Source of the DNA: Dendrophyllia cribrosa
Taxonomy: Eukaryota > Cnidaria > Anthozoa > Scleractinia > Dendrophylliidae
Direction: 5' to 3'
Length of the DNA stretch: 64,000 nt
NCBI GenBank assembly: GCA_024195265.1
Contig: JAJLRJ010000008.1
Location: 9,360,501 to 9,424,500, forward strand
The notes under the pieces are model-generated. The model searched no databases, was not told the DNA's origin, and saw only the letters and a list, made by a program, of their open reading frames with translations. Positions 36,391-49,112 of the stretch are shown piece by piece. Made by a program: the position numbers and the translations under genes. Position 1 is the stretch's first letter; the number at the start of each line of letters is the position of its first letter.

Positions 36391-36880
36391 TTACCTTATT
36401 GGTACTAATTTTCGCGTCGCTTTAATTTCGCGATTTAAAAAAATCGCGAACTTAAAGCGACGTGAAAAAAATGCCCGCGAAATTTAATACCCTCCTATAT
36501 TTCTTGTTTTCTCAATTTAATGAAGAAACACATGTCTACGAACATGTATTGTGTATAACGTGTAAAAGCTCTATGGCATGCCTACAGATGATAAACAACA
36601 GTTTAACAGTCAAATTTCACCATTTGTGTTACTTTGAACCTCTTCATCTGTACCGCTATCGTCATATAGTTTGGTTTTGTTATGAGTTGATGATTTTCAG
36701 CAATAAGAAGTGTAAAATAATAAAATTCTCGAAATACAATGTTTTTTTTTCATTTTCGCAAAAATTAGTTCCCTAAGAAAATAATTTTGCACCCAAATCG
36801 CGAAAATAAAGACCTGCAAAATATGCCGACCTTTTTTTCGCGAAATTAAGTGCCCGTGAAAATTAGTACCAATAAGGTAG
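36391..36880. mobile_element. TA-flanked inverted-repeat MITE
   Basis: The ends ACCTTATTGGTACTAATTTT and its complement AAAATTAGTACCAATAAGGT are perfect inverted repeats bordered by TA. The interior has several TTTCGCG / CGCGAAA segments. The 104-codon open frame inside has no domain and is not a gene. Confidence 0.8.
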
Positions 36881-37184
36881 ACTTTGTGAAATTTGTAATA
36901 TATCCTCACTTGCACACCTATTACCTTGTCATGGGAAGCTGAGTTATGGGATGATACTGCAATGGGTGTGGTGTCCACCACCACCAGGGGAGGTGGGAGG
37001 GGTGAAATTTGAATGTCGCCTCCACTGAGCTCAGTACTGGTTGAATCAATCTGAGGGATATTGCTTGAAGTGAGGGCTGTGATGCATTGTGCCACTGATG
37101 TGCAGGCTAAGTTTATCCTTTCCAGTGTTACGGGCTAATTATGACTTGGTAGAGAGCAACATTCACAACTGATTTTGCTATTTG

Positions 37185-37350
37185 GAGTGTCACCCACAAG
37201 GAGTAGTAAACTGCCTCTCCCCTCCCCCACAGCATTTGTTACTGGCACCCATTTATACACTTAGTAGAGATGGAAATGTGGAGCAAAGGAAACATCTTGA
37301 TGGCTAAGATCAGGGCTTAACCACTGACCTTTAGATCTGGAGTTTGATGC
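37185..37350 (-). mobile_element. Probable tRNA-derived SINE, copy 2 (minus)
   Basis: Read on the minus strand it contains GTGTATAAATGGGTGCCAGT and a G-rich GGGGGAGGGG end, in the same order as the copy at 30925-31110. Diverged and possibly truncated. Confidence 0.45.
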
Positions 37351-37422
37351 TGCTTTCTTCATATGAGAAATACCAATAGTATCATCTTTCTGTTGATTAA
37401 TGCTGTAAATAATGGGGGAAAA

Positions 37423-37594
37423 TACAGTGGAACCCTGTTAATACGGTCACCAACGGGCCATGAAAATTTGGCCATAGTAACGGGGTAGCCGCATTAACTG
37501 GGTTTCATTATGGGTGCGCGTTTTGCCGGGACAAAAAAAAGTGACCGTAATAACCCCTAATAACGAGGTGACCGTTAGGCGGGGTTCCACTGTA
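37423..37594. mobile_element. Tigger/pogo-like mini-element
   Basis: 168 bp between CAGTGGAACCC and GGGTTCCACTG, with TA on both sides. Inside are several GGTCACC / GGTGACC and TAATAACG motifs. The CAGTGGAACC ends and TA duplication are characteristic of pogo/Tigger transposons; with no transposase it is non-autonomous. Confidence 0.85.
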
Positions 37595-38405
37595 CTGTTA
37601 TTTAAAAGTTAGATATTGCATAGTTTGCTGTGCCAGTTGGTTTAACTTTAGTTTAACTAGTTTATTTTAGTTGTTTCGTTAGTCCACACTTCTTTTTTCC
37701 CTTTTCTTTTCCACTTGGGCTAAATTGCAGAATACCTGGCCCACTTATTTGCATCTCATTGAATAAGAATAGTGCCTATTGTTATTTGCCTCGTTTTACA
37801 TAGTGAACTGACACGTAAATTTAAAACGGGCCGGGTATTCTGCAATCGCTCCTTCACTTGTTGGCCTTTTACAAGCCTTCATTTTGATAGGAAAAGTTTT
37901 ACATAAATGTTAGAGAAAGTAAAAATATTTAACAAAAAGTGGCAATTGGTTGGCAAAAAGACCAAATTTGTTGATTTGGCCAGTCAAATTTATTGTTTTT
38001 TTTTTTTGGTGTGTGTCTCTGGCCTGATTCAGGGAAACCATACCCCCCAAAAAATCCTTTTTCCCTCTGCATAAAAAGTTTATGCTTTCTGTCGACCCCA
38101 AAAGAACTCTCACCAAAATTTTTTACCCCCAAAAAGGCACCACAAAATTTCTTACGCAAAAAAAAGCCCTCAGATCGCAAATTTCAAACCCAAAAATGGT
38201 CTTCGCACCTCACCGAGACTATTACAAACGAGTACTCTCCCTCTCCCCCCGCTGGGGTCGGGGTTCGCAAACTGGACTTTGACCCCCCTGGACAAACTAC
38301 GTGTTACGTTTGGAGCCTGGACACTAGCGTAGAAGGAAGCCATCTTGGCTTGGCAAGGAATACTGACAAGATGACATCGCAAGCTTAGAAATCAAACTTT
38401 AGGGG

Positions 38406-41400
38406 ATGTCTGCTCCTCCGAAACCATGGGAAGGAGCAGGGATAAATGCAAGGTCACATACAGTTTCTTTTGATTCGCCATCTCGGCTTCCATTAGGAGC
38501 TGGGGGACCCAGACTGAATGCTCTTCGCAGTTCTGGCGAAATGGATAACAGTTCAACTTCTGAATCAAAAGCTCCACCTTTGCCTCCCAGACCTCAAACA
38601 CAACGATCAAACGGTGGATTTATGAATGGAGGGTCAAGATATGGTAATGTTTTTGTGTCTATACATCATACATGTATGTGAAATTATTACAAAGGTTAAA
38701 GTAAGTTGAATCTGTATGTTTCGTGAAGTTTGTGCTGACAGTTTGCGTGGCTTTTATGTGGAAAATGTAACATTATTTTAATCAGGTTTTTAGCATTAAA
38801 TTTAGTAAAAACACGCAAGTTACATGTAACTTCTAGGATCAATTATTCCAGAGTATAAGCCTTAATTGCATTGAACATTTGCAACTATTTTTGGCTCTTG
38901 AAATGTTTTGCAATATAATTTAAGCTCATGTTTGATGTTTGAGGCGTCACAATAGACGATCAAAAATTTTTAAAAATCAATCTGTATGATAATTTAAACC
39001 CACAGCATGGAAGAGAATGACTTAAAAAGTAACTATAAAAATGTTTGGGATCAAGAAAACATGATCAGAAGTTCCCCAAATTTACAAGCATTATGCACAA
39101 TTGTGTGTTGTGTGTTGTGTATTTTTTACCCAGTTGAACCATGATCTAATTTTTCTATGTTCAGTTTATGTTTCTATTATGAAACATTACCATCTAAAAA
39201 TAAAATTTAATAAGATTACAATAGAAAAGTTTTTTTCCCAGGGAATACTCAGATGGTGTTAAGTAATGGGGAGGTCACTGGTGCAAAGATTTTTTATTTC
39301 ATTTTGAGGATCTAGTTTTGCCCCATTTTATTTTATTTTTAAGTTTTGTTATGGGGGGAGGGGTTCATTTTGGTCCTTGGGAATTTTTTTGGGTGCTACA
39401 TTATGGCTTTTGCTAGGCAATTTACAAGTTACACAAAACATTGCCTAGTGTAACACTGCCTTTAATGGTAATTGCATGAGAAGAAATTGGCCATACAGTC
39501 ATTATTTTATCCTCGCATATTAATTTTTTGTGGTTCATACTTAAAGTGCCTATAACCCCTAGAAAGTTATTTTCAGAATCAATTCTATGTACATTGAATA
39601 GTTGAATGGTAAAATATTTCTGGTTTTGAACGTCGCGTTTGTGAGTTATAGAGATTTGAATTTACAAAATGCTAATTAGATGACGTCAACCCGGGAATCA
39701 TTTATTATACAACTACATGTTTTCACCTCCAAGTAATATTTTTTACGAATCAATCGACTATCCACAGTTTATTTTTAGAATTTATCAAATTAATTATCCT
39801 CAAGCTGTAAACTGCGCATTGTAAATTGGCGTAGAAATAATGGCAAATTCCCGGGTTGACGTCATCTACTTAGCATTTTGTAAATTCAAATCTCTATAAC
39901 TCACAAACACGATGTTCAAAACCAGAAATATTTTACCATTCAACTATTCAATGTACATAGAGTTGATTCTGAAAATAACTTTCTAGGGGTGACAGGCACT
40001 TTAATGGCTGGTGGATGAAAAAAAAAAGACTCAGTGTTCTCCTTAGCCTTTTCAAGCCAGGCGAGCCCCCTGCCTTGATTTTCAAAAAATTGAAAGCCCC
40101 CAGGCTTAAAAGAGATACCACCATGCTTGAAGATATTTCGGACTTCAGCAAAAGGCCATACTCACACGACCATTTGATGCAAGTCAGAAAACCCCCTGGC
40201 GTTCCCAAAATCCTGGGGAGAACCTTGAGACTAGTAATAATATCAATATCTTTAATTTCAGGTTATGGTGGAAGCATGTATGGAGGATATAGTGGGATGT
40301 ACGGGGGTGGATTTGGAGGCAAGTACACACTATAAGCCTTGAGGCAATTTTATTTGACAAAGAGTATACAGTTTAAAAAATTTAACGTAGTCATTGAGTG
40401 TATAATACAAAAGGAAGAAGGGTAACTAAAGAATCTTAGCTGACCAACAGTATTGGCCATTGTGTTGGCCAACACATTGCTGTCATCAGCCTGTGCTTTT
40501 GTCTGGAGGGATTATTACTTTCGAGATAACAAGTAATATAAGAAGTACTAAAGCTGTAGTTGTAACATTCATGAGAGAATTGGTCACTGCTTATTGGGGG
40601 CACTACTTTTGAAATTTTGTGGTATACAGCAAATGCAGCTCTAATAAACACGAAGATGCACTATAAAAGGAAAGTACCTTAGGTACATTGTACGTCAGGA
40701 TAATTTTGTCAATCAACTGCCATTGCGTACGAACCTCTGTGAAAATCTGTAGAGAATAAAGACAGCTTTTGAGCAATCTGTCTGTGTGGTTTACTTGCCT
40801 TTGTTTGTACTAGTCGCTTTTGGCAAACCCCATAACATTTTCAACACAATGGACAAATATGTTGAGGTTTGTATCCTTGAAATTCCTTTGAGACATTCGA
40901 ACTTTTATGGCGCTAATTTCAGAATAAAAACAACGAAAATTAGCTCACTCGAACTGAAACAGGGGCAAAGCTATTCCTTTTATAGCGTGTCTTCATGTTA
41001 AAACACTTAACAAGAAAGAGTTTGTTTGAGAAAGCAGGAGTAGTTTCAGGGCCTGCAGTAATGGCTTTGCCATTGTGGTTTCCCCACCTTTATCGTTTAT
41101 TTACTTTCTTGTTGGGATTGGCCTACATGGACACATTGTAGTTACCAGTAACTACTAAACCAGTGATGCCATGGTCATATATCATCCACATGATAAACTA
41201 ACATTACTTGTAGACTTACACTTTAAATTTATTTATGTCATGAATGTCATTTTTGTCTTTGCTTTCTTTTTTGTTGTGGTAAAGCTAACAAAATACAATA
41301 TTTAAATATTAAATAAAAAATAGCTGATGGCAAACATCCATTGTATTATTCAGTGTTTTGATAAGAAGGCAGCGTAGGTTGGAGCTCTGATTTCTATTTG

Positions 41401-44400
41401 TACTCAAGTAGCAACCTGCTTTGTTCTGAGGTTCTTATATGCCTAATTTCTTTAATTTTGAAAACTTTTTCAAAATTAAAAAAAAAATCCTGCATTTATT
41501 GTCTTAATTTTTTTTTTCGCTTTTGTCCAGGTTATGGTATGTATGGAGGAGGATATGGCGGGTATGGTGGTTACGGCAGTTATGGAATGGGTATGAACCG
41601 ATTTGGTAGCCCCATGAGCCAATCAGGATCAAGCTCTTTTGTGGGGCGGGCAGAAGAGAGCAGCCAAGCAGCTTTTCAGTCCATTGAATCCATTGTTCAA
41701 GCATTTGGATCTGTGGCCATGATGCTGGAATCAACACACTTTGCCATGCGTAATTCATTTCACGCTGTTTTGAGCATGGCAGACCATTTTAGTAGACTCC
41801 GAACTCATCTGGTTAGCGTACTTGGTGCATTTACCTTGTTTAAAGCTATTCGTTACATCTTTAGAAAGATCCGTGCTTTGTTAGGTTTCGCACAAAACCA
41901 AGCATTGGAAGAAGAATTGTGGGATAAAGCAACAACGGCTGTTGTGCCCTCCAGTGGCCGTGGAGGAGGTGATTCTAAGAAGCCATTATCATGGCCGATT
42001 TTGTTGTTTTTTGGAGTCGTTCTTGGCACTCCTCTCATTATATGGAAGTTGTTGCAGTCTATTGTGAATGATGAGAGCAACACTAAGGACTGGAAAACAG
42101 GTATTCATTTCTTAAGTAATAGTTAGGCAGTTTTCCTTTTAGCCAATGTAAATCCAGGTTTTACAATCAAAAATTCACTTTTCAAAAATTCTTTTTAGGG
42201 ACAAATTGATATTACATTGAAATTTGAACAATCGTTGTATGAAGATGAATAATTCAGATTGTTAACTGAATCTGGCTTTAGATAGTGCATAGTATGTAGC
42301 AAAAGTAGATCTTGTTCTATAAAGCGTGAGTTCTTTAAGAGTGGGAAAACATCGGTTAGGGTTAGGGTTACAAATAAAAAGATTGATGAGTTTTTCAAAA
42401 AGCTCAAATTGCACTCGCCAAAGCGGCTTGTGCAATTTGAGCTTTTTGAAAAACTCACTCGTGCAAATTAATCCCAAATTGAACTTGAAACCATATGATT
42501 ACAGTTGTACCTATACAAACTATGTGAAACTGAATTGTATTACACAAATAGGAACACAGCCTAAATTTTTAAGAAAGTATCACCTGCAGAACTGTTGGTG
42601 CTCTGTGTTTTGCACATATTCCTGACTTTTTCCACTGTCTGCAAAACTGCTAACAATATATATGCCTGCAACGTTTATTTATTGAATTTAATTTTGCAAA
42701 TGTTTACTTCATATCACAGCTCTCATGTCTGTCTATTGAGTTTTTTTTTTCCATACCTCTCTCACTAGCAACTCTGTGACTACTTATTATTATTTTGTAA
42801 GTGATGTGGCAAAAAGAAAGTTCATGTCACCTGACCCCTTTTACTTATTTTCAGGGGAGGGAGATCATGTTATCGCAAGAGCAGAGTACGACTTTGATGG
42901 CGAAGGGGAGGAGGAGTTATCATTCCGTGCTGGTAACATTCTTCGGCTTGCTCCCAAGGGCAAACAACCTCGCATCAGAGGATGGCTTCTAGGCACAGTT
43001 GATGGAAGTAGTGAGGGTATTGCTCCTGCTAATTATGTCAAGGTTAGTAGTCCAAGCCTTTAACCCCTGTAACCCAAAATTCAAGAAAATTCCTAAATTT
43101 CATTTTGTATAATATTAAAAACAAATGGTGCAAGTAACAGTGCTGCTGAAGAGGTTTCATTTGAATGGTCACAAAGTCTGCAGACTCAAAAGTTAGAAAA
43201 ACACTACACTTGGCTTGCTCCCAAGGGCAAACAACCTCGCATCAGAGGATGGCTTCTAGGCACAGTTGATGGAAGTAGTGAGGGTATTGCTCCTGCTAAT
43301 TATGTCAAGGTTAGTAGTCCAAGCCTTTAACCCCTGTAACCCAAAATTCAAGAAAATTCCTAAATTTCATTTTGTATAATATTAAAAACAAATGGTGCAA
43401 GTAACAGTGCTGCTGAAGAGGTTAGAAAAACACTACATTTCTCCATAATTAACTCTGAGAGTGGAAGTAAAAAGGACAAAAAGGGTTAAAGGAAATAAAG
43501 TCTAAGTTCCAAATCGTTTTTAAATAAGTGGCCTATTTTCACTTTAATTTGAATTTCCTGCACACCAATATGAATTTTTATTGTCATAACATGGTTGCCG
43601 GATAGTTACATACAAAAGAATGTTGAATCTTAATAATAGCGGCAAACATGTGATGTCATAAAAATTCAAAATGGTGGTATGCTGGAAATTTGAAAGTAAA
43701 AATGGGCGATGATCTTATCTTGTCTCTTCTGACAATATTTATTCATTAAAGGTCAAATGAACCAAAAATTTAATTTTTTTTCCTTATCCATTTAAAGCTA
43801 TTTAAACGTTAAAGGAAACCATAATAAAGCATACTTACGCAACAATTTGCCTTCCTGAGCCTTTAAGTAAGTCACATAGCTAAAGGTACGAAGATTTCCG
43901 AAGACTTCACGAAAACGTTTCTGAAATGGCCATGCGCTTCAAGTGGTAGGATTGGTAAGGATTATGACGTCACTATTGGAGAGCTAACCGTGTACCCAGT
44001 GTCCTCTCTTCTGGCGAATGCATGAGTATTCTAACTTGCATGTAAGATTTTCACTGTTTTCGTATTGAAAATAGACAATTGTTGCTGCAGTTTATCGCAG
44101 AACAAAACACCATAGTTTTTAGCTTAGTCACCGACTTTCAACTTCAATCCTTGACTGTTTTGAGGTGGTCAATAGTGACGTCACTATTGGTTTCGGACAA
44201 TTTTCCCGATTGCTCTACGATTATCAAGGCCAAAAAGTTTCATTTTTCAACTTCCAATATCTCTGCGATGCCAAGTCCAATTAGTTTTAAACTTCAGAAT
44301 ATGTTTATTTGGACCTCTTTCAACATATATTGCACTAATATTGGACTAAAAGAAAATATGTCAAATTTTTGGTTCATTTGACCTTTAAACAGTTTCCATG

Positions 44401-45068
44401 GTGGTGTACAAAATAATTATGCAGTGATTAATGAACAGGTTCTTTACTAAGGCCCGGTTCAAACGTCGGACTTCACATGTGCCGAATCTAATGCAAATGA
44501 GCAAAAACTATTGTTCTTGCTCATTTGCATTAGATTCGGCACATATGAAGTTCGACGTTTGAACTGGGCCTAAGAGAAATGTTTAAGGGACCACTCCCCG
44601 CCCCTGGCCTTAAAAGGTCATGGCTACCAAAAATGTCTCTTTGTGGGTGCAACTTTACCTTTTGGATGTAACAAAACAAAAAAGCAGTTATTTGGTTGGC
44701 CATATCAAACCATTTGACTGTTACCTTTTGGCTTTTGGCTTACAAGAGATGTTGGATTGTATGGTATTTATGTGTTTACTTTGCCTTTCTTGTGACAACA
44801 GATTTTGGGTCGTTGTCGTGGAAAAAAGAAAGCAACAGGTGCCAGCCAGGAAACCAGCGAAGGATCGTCAACATCACAAAAAGATCAAAGTAGTGCATCA
44901 GATACCAACAGGGATCAGGAATTTGACAGGATAACAGAGAAAACAGATGGGAGTAGTTTGTTACCACCACAGAACTTACTCACTGAGGAGTCTTTGAATG
45001 AAAGAACTCTTGTAGATGATGAACTTTCAGATACTGATTTTCAAAATTTCAATGAAGGACAAACTTAA
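38406..45068 (+). CDS. PEX13: Peroxin-13 (peroxisome import docking protein)
   Basis: An integral peroxisomal membrane protein of the docking complex; its SH3 domain binds PEX14 and the cargo receptor PEX5. Exons joined in phase: 38406-38643, 40262-40318, 41531-42100, 42855-43042, 44802-45068; 439 residues. The first residues read MSAPPKPWEGAG, typical of the family. A Gly/Tyr-rich segment (MYGGGYGGYGGYGSYG) follows, then the conserved helix region (STHFAMRNSFHAVLSMADHF), a hydrophobic stretch (PILLFFGVVLGTPLIIW), an SH3 domain (ARAEYDFDGEGEEELSFRAG to GIAPANYVK) and an acidic Ser-rich tail. The second intron starts with GCAAGT, and only that GC donor keeps the frame. Part of the SH3 exon is duplicated in the next intron. 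AATAAA at 45764 is a possible poly(A) signal. Confidence 0.95.
39541..40004. mobile_element. TTAA-flanked palindromic element
   Basis: Long arms mirror each other between TTAA at 39541-39544 and TTAA at 40001-40004: AGTGCCTATAACCCCTAGAA at the left, TTCTAGGGGTGACAGGCACT at the right, and TGACGTCAACCCGGGAAT versus ATTCCCGGGTTGACGTCA further in. It lies in the first intron of PEX13. Confidence 0.85.
42945..43430 (+). repeat. 267-bp tandem duplication of the end of the PEX13 SH3 exon
   Basis: The segment from GGCTTGCTCCCAAGGGCAAA (42945) through the donor and about 100 bp of intron is repeated from 43212 with almost no change. The second copy keeps the exon 3' end and splice donor (98 bp of exon) but has no splice acceptor before it, so it is probably a pseudo-exon. 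It then lacks part of the intron repeat present in the first copy. Confidence 0.9.
43746..44388. mobile_element. TTAA-flanked element with GGTCAAATGAACC ends
   Basis: Inverted ends AGGTCAAATGAACCAAAAAT and TTTTTGGTTCATTTGACCT, each bordered by TTAA (43746-43749 and 44385-44388). About 635 bp inside, with no transposase. It lies in the last PEX13 intron; the 100-codon open frame at 44079 is not a gene. Confidence 0.85.
44451..44570. mobile_element. 120-bp foldback MITE
   Basis: GGCCCGGTTCAAACGTCGGA at the left mirrors TCGACGTTTGAACTGGGCC at the right. Inner arms ATTAGATTCGGCACAT / ATGTGCCGAATCTAAT surround a short loop. Confidence 0.85.
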
Positions 45069-45844
45069 TTTTATCAGATGAAGTCCTGTAAATGGCAGAA
45101 TTATACAGAATCCCGATTTGTTGTACATCATGATGTAAAGGCCAGACTATACTAGGAAACAAAAATGTAATTGTTCCTCTCTTATTAAATGTGGTTAAAC
45201 GGAGAACATGTTTTGCAAGAGGATGCATCCAGGAAGCAAGATTGGCTTCCAAACACAATGTTCTGTGTGCATCTGAACATTACTTCCACAACAGCAGATC
45301 CTAGTTTTATTTAGCCCAGTCCTCATTTCATTCACATTATCAACTCTACGTGATTCAGCTAAATATTTTTACTCTCATGATCCCCTAAAAGGCTAATAAA
45401 AATAAATTGCTCAGACGCGATGTATTGGATAAAAGTCAATATAATCAGCTGCAAGGCGGACTTGCGTACCTGCAAGTGTACTATTTGCAAGGAGATTGAA
45501 TAAACTCGAGTCTTCTTGACAATAAACTGTAAAAGTCCTCCAAAAGGAATTACAGAGATTATATGCTGACCTTTGAATTGCAGTAATTAATGAGGGAATG
45601 TTTTTGGAGGGGTGATAAAATGTATGTCAATGTAACCTCTTTACTAAAGACACCTACATGTAAAAGGACAGATCCGCGTGCCTATATTATGGAGATGTGC
45701 GTTTTATAGCTGTAGTGTTTTTATGAATTTTGTTTTTTCTGGGACCTCGAGTGACTTATCAATAATAAAGTTGTTTCTGTGTTATATAAAGCAGTGATTT
45801 TTTCTTCCAGTTCCAGGTGTTCAGAAAATGCAGAGAGGGATCCT

Positions 45845-45884
<40 letters not shown>

Positions 45885-46734
45885 CCATGTCAAAATGATT
45901 GGGGGGGGGGGGGGGGGGGGGGCTTGTCAGAAATTTTTGAAAAATGCCCTAAAAGGTACCAGAATCTTGTTTGATGGATGTGGCTCAAATGAATTTAAGA
46001 GGGTACCGATTCTAAAACAGCACATGACATATTCTGTTATAATTTTTTGGCTTTACACCCAGGTACTGCGATAATTCCGTCATTTTAGAATTATGTACTC
46101 TAAGCAGTGTCAATCTGCAAATTTTTCACCTCTGAAAGGTACATTTTTACATGGGAGTACCCCCTCAGGAGAGGGATAGGGGGCACGCGAATGAAAAGTA
46201 GTGTGGTTATGGAGGGTGATTGCTACACAATCCCACGCAAGGCAAGGGATCTCTTCCCAGTTTTTCTGCTTGCAATTTTTACCTTGTATTGATCTCTATC
46301 TGAATGCCTGGAGCAGGCAAGAAAATTTGAATTTTAGGTCAAATAACGGCTACTTCAGGCTGCTTAACCAGAAGCCCTTCCTTTTTCATATCCTGCAATC
46401 AGCATCTTTTTTTCATTTCACTTGGTAAACCATATATACTAGTCCGATCTCTGGTTATAACTCTCAAATATGTACAAACATTTTCCTTTGAGAAAGAAGC
46501 TTAAATTTTTTGACAGTTATGACTTTGTTTGATGTTAAATAATGATATTTCATTATTGGTACACTGGTATGAATCTTGTTTGACCATTTGATGTTTGTTT
46601 AGTTATTGTGTTTTTTGGGGCACAAGAGTGCTATGAGACAGACACTTTCTCAACTTTATAATGTGCACATGTATGTATATGTGCAACTGTAGAAAATTAT
46701 ACAAGGATCTAACTTGCAGACAGGCTCTCATTTC
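45069..46734. other. PEX13 3' region and G-tract element
   Basis: The PEX13 3' untranslated region probably runs to the AATAAA near 45764. A second GACTCCCAT-end foldback (about 45845-46175) follows, starting with G runs of over 40 and over 20 bases (45846-45889 and 45901-45922). The rest is AT-rich with no exon seen. Confidence 0.55.
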
Positions 46735-47000
46735 ACGTCACCAAATTTCCACCAATAGCGTAGCTCCACCGCTTACTATATAAAACCACACACTACCCAC
46801 AATTCCTTGATTCGCTCCGACGAAGGGCTAGCGCTCGAAACGTCAGCTATTTGAATCTTTTTACGGTGGTCAATTTACCTTATCGACTCAGTCGATAAAA
46901 CTAAATTCTCGTGTTTCATCCCCCCACCGACGCAGCACCACAGTTTCTCTAGAAACTAACCCCTCTCATTTCGTTTAGTTTGGCAACCATGCCTCATATA
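46735..47000 (+). repeat. Repeat with hammerhead-ribozyme-like core
   Basis: The stretch TCCGACGAAGGGCTAGCGCT followed by CGAAACGTCAGC has the order of a small hammerhead ribozyme: a CNGACGA core, a short stem (GGGC/GCTC) and GAAAC before GTC. The conserved U of CUGANGA is C here, so activity is doubtful. Such motifs accompany Penelope-like retroelements; no reverse transcriptase is attached here. Confidence 0.4.
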
Positions 47001-47439
47001 CTTTACGTGGCTACTACAACCCCAGCAATGTGGATAAATAAAATCAATCTCATAATTTGTCGAATAAAAACTTATTCCAACTACAGTTATTTGAGACAAT
47101 GAGGGTGAAGTATGACATGAAGTTAGCATAAGTTGTTTTTATTTCTTCAAACTGATTTGCTTTTGTTCGCAAGAATCACCCTGGTTACATGGGACCTTAA
47201 GTAATGCTCCACATAAGAACTACGGTATCTGCGGCATTGGCTCTTTCCCACATAGAATATCTTTGGTTTCAAGAATAGAGCAGGGGCTGATGGTTCATAA
47301 TTATATTTCAGTATAAAAATAAAGAAAATCCATTTGCGTCAAATAAATTTTAGCAAATGTTCGTGCCTAACCAATCAGAATAGCAGAAGACAATAGCTAA
47401 TAATTTTGCTTCTTTGATGAAGTTCCCCAAATACAATAT

Positions 47440-49112
47440 CTTTTAAAAATTGCATGTTGTTCAATTGGGTCTCAAAATACTTGTAACCTTAAAAAAATTA
47501 AACAAGGGGGGACTTAATATGTTAGATTTTACGCTATTTGATAAAGCGTTAAAGATAGTCTGGGTAAAGCGCTTGTGCGCTAACGATAAAAGACCATGGA
47601 AATTTATCCCACTGTCTTTACTTTCCAACGTTGGCGGCAATCTCCTTTTCCGGTGTAACTATGACATTCAATATCTACCCCTGAATGAAAACTTACCAAA
47701 ATTCTATCGAGATATAATTTCCCACTGGCAGAAAATTAATAGCACTAATCCGAAAACAAAAGGTGACGTGCTAAATCAAATAATATGGAATAATCAGTTT
47801 ATTCGAGTAAACAAGTTATCTGTTTTTTTCCCTGGTTGGAAAAGAGTCGACATTGAAAGTCTCTCGTGCCTTTTCGACAACAAAAGTAACACCTTGATGC
47901 CTTTTAAAACCTTCATGCAGAAATACAATGTTAAGAGTAATTTTCTACAGTATTACAGCCTTCTATCTGCAATACCACAGGAATGGAAAACTATGCTAAA
48001 GCAGGAATGTCTTCTACCGTCAACTGAATACGTACCACTTGCAATCGAAAAGCTCACATGTAAAACAATTTACAATACTTTACTCAATCACCAGCAATTC
48101 CCTCCTCCAACTGCCGAGAAAAGACTTATTGAAAGCGGCTTTATCTTTCAAGAAAGACAAAAAATTTATTCACTTCCTTTTTGTGTCACAAATGAGGTAA
48201 AATTATCCGTGTTTCAATATAAAATAGTACATAATATCCTGTATACAAATAAAATACTGTATAAGATGAAAAAGAAACAGCAACCCGATTGTCCTTATTG
48301 CCATGACATTGATCAGACACCACTCCATTTATTTGTGGAATGTCCAATTGCTAAATCCTTTTGGAATAAATTTACAAGGTGGTACAACGCTTCATGTAGA
48401 GGAAACATTGCTTTGGAGCAAAACGAAATTATCTATGGTGTTTTAAAACATACATCGTCCGGTTTAACCCTAAATCACTTGATCATAATTGGAAAATATT
48501 TTCTTTACATTAACGCAGTACAAGATGACAAAAGACCCCGTTTCACAGATTTTATAACCCTCGTTAACGAAAAAATTGAATTAGAAAAATACATTGCGAT
48601 TATGACAAATAAACTACCTTCTTTTACTAAAAAATGGTCTAATTTTTTAAACAATTAACTACTTGAAACTAGCTGTGTAAATACAAATATCGTTACTATA
48701 CATTTGTAAGTAACTTTATTAAATTTATCTATTTGTAATAAGTAATCGTATCCGTATAGTATCGCAGCAGTAGTATTGTTCTTAGTATCATAAGTATCGT
48801 TTCGTTAGTAAAATCGTATTGTAAGTAGTTTCGTATTTCTTTTAGTCGTTTCTAGTACCGTATTGTAAATAGTGTAAGTATCACTTTATAGGTAGTATAG
48901 TTTAAGTAGTGTGTTGTAGTTTGTTGTGTATTGTATTATATGTATTGTAAATAGTGTTTGTATTAATAGTGTAAGTATAAACAGTGTAATGTAATGCAAT
49001 GTAAATGTAAATGTAAGTATAATATTAGTATTGTAAGTAGTGTAAGTGTTTTTGTAAGTAATATGGTTTTATTTAGTATTGTTTTATGTGCAAAAAAAGA
49101 AAAATCAATAAA

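Larger units (their letters stand above)
35780..38405. other. RRM2-PEX13 intergenic region filled with mobile elements
   Basis: No exon is recognised. It holds a 490-bp inverted-repeat element (36393-36878), a minus-strand SINE-like stretch (37185-37350), a Tigger-like element (37425-37592) and a short foldback (about 37726-37850). The A/C-rich stretch at 38035-38200 is compositionally odd but unassigned. The PEX13 promoter should lie in the last few hundred bases; I see no clear core element. Confidence 0.6.

Noticed and set aside
37993..38388. 131-codon frame upstream of PEX13
   Set aside because: Compositionally biased (Lys/Pro/Phe from A- and C-rich DNA) and overlaps several equally open frames on both strands; no domain.
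43212..43309. Second SH3 segment as an alternative PEX13 exon
   Set aside because: There is no splice acceptor in front of it; only the exon end and donor were duplicated.
47450..48658. 402-codon frame as a host gene
   Set aside because: Its Cys-His motif, the poly(A) after a repeat-rich 3' region and the missing upstream part identify it as a truncated LINE.
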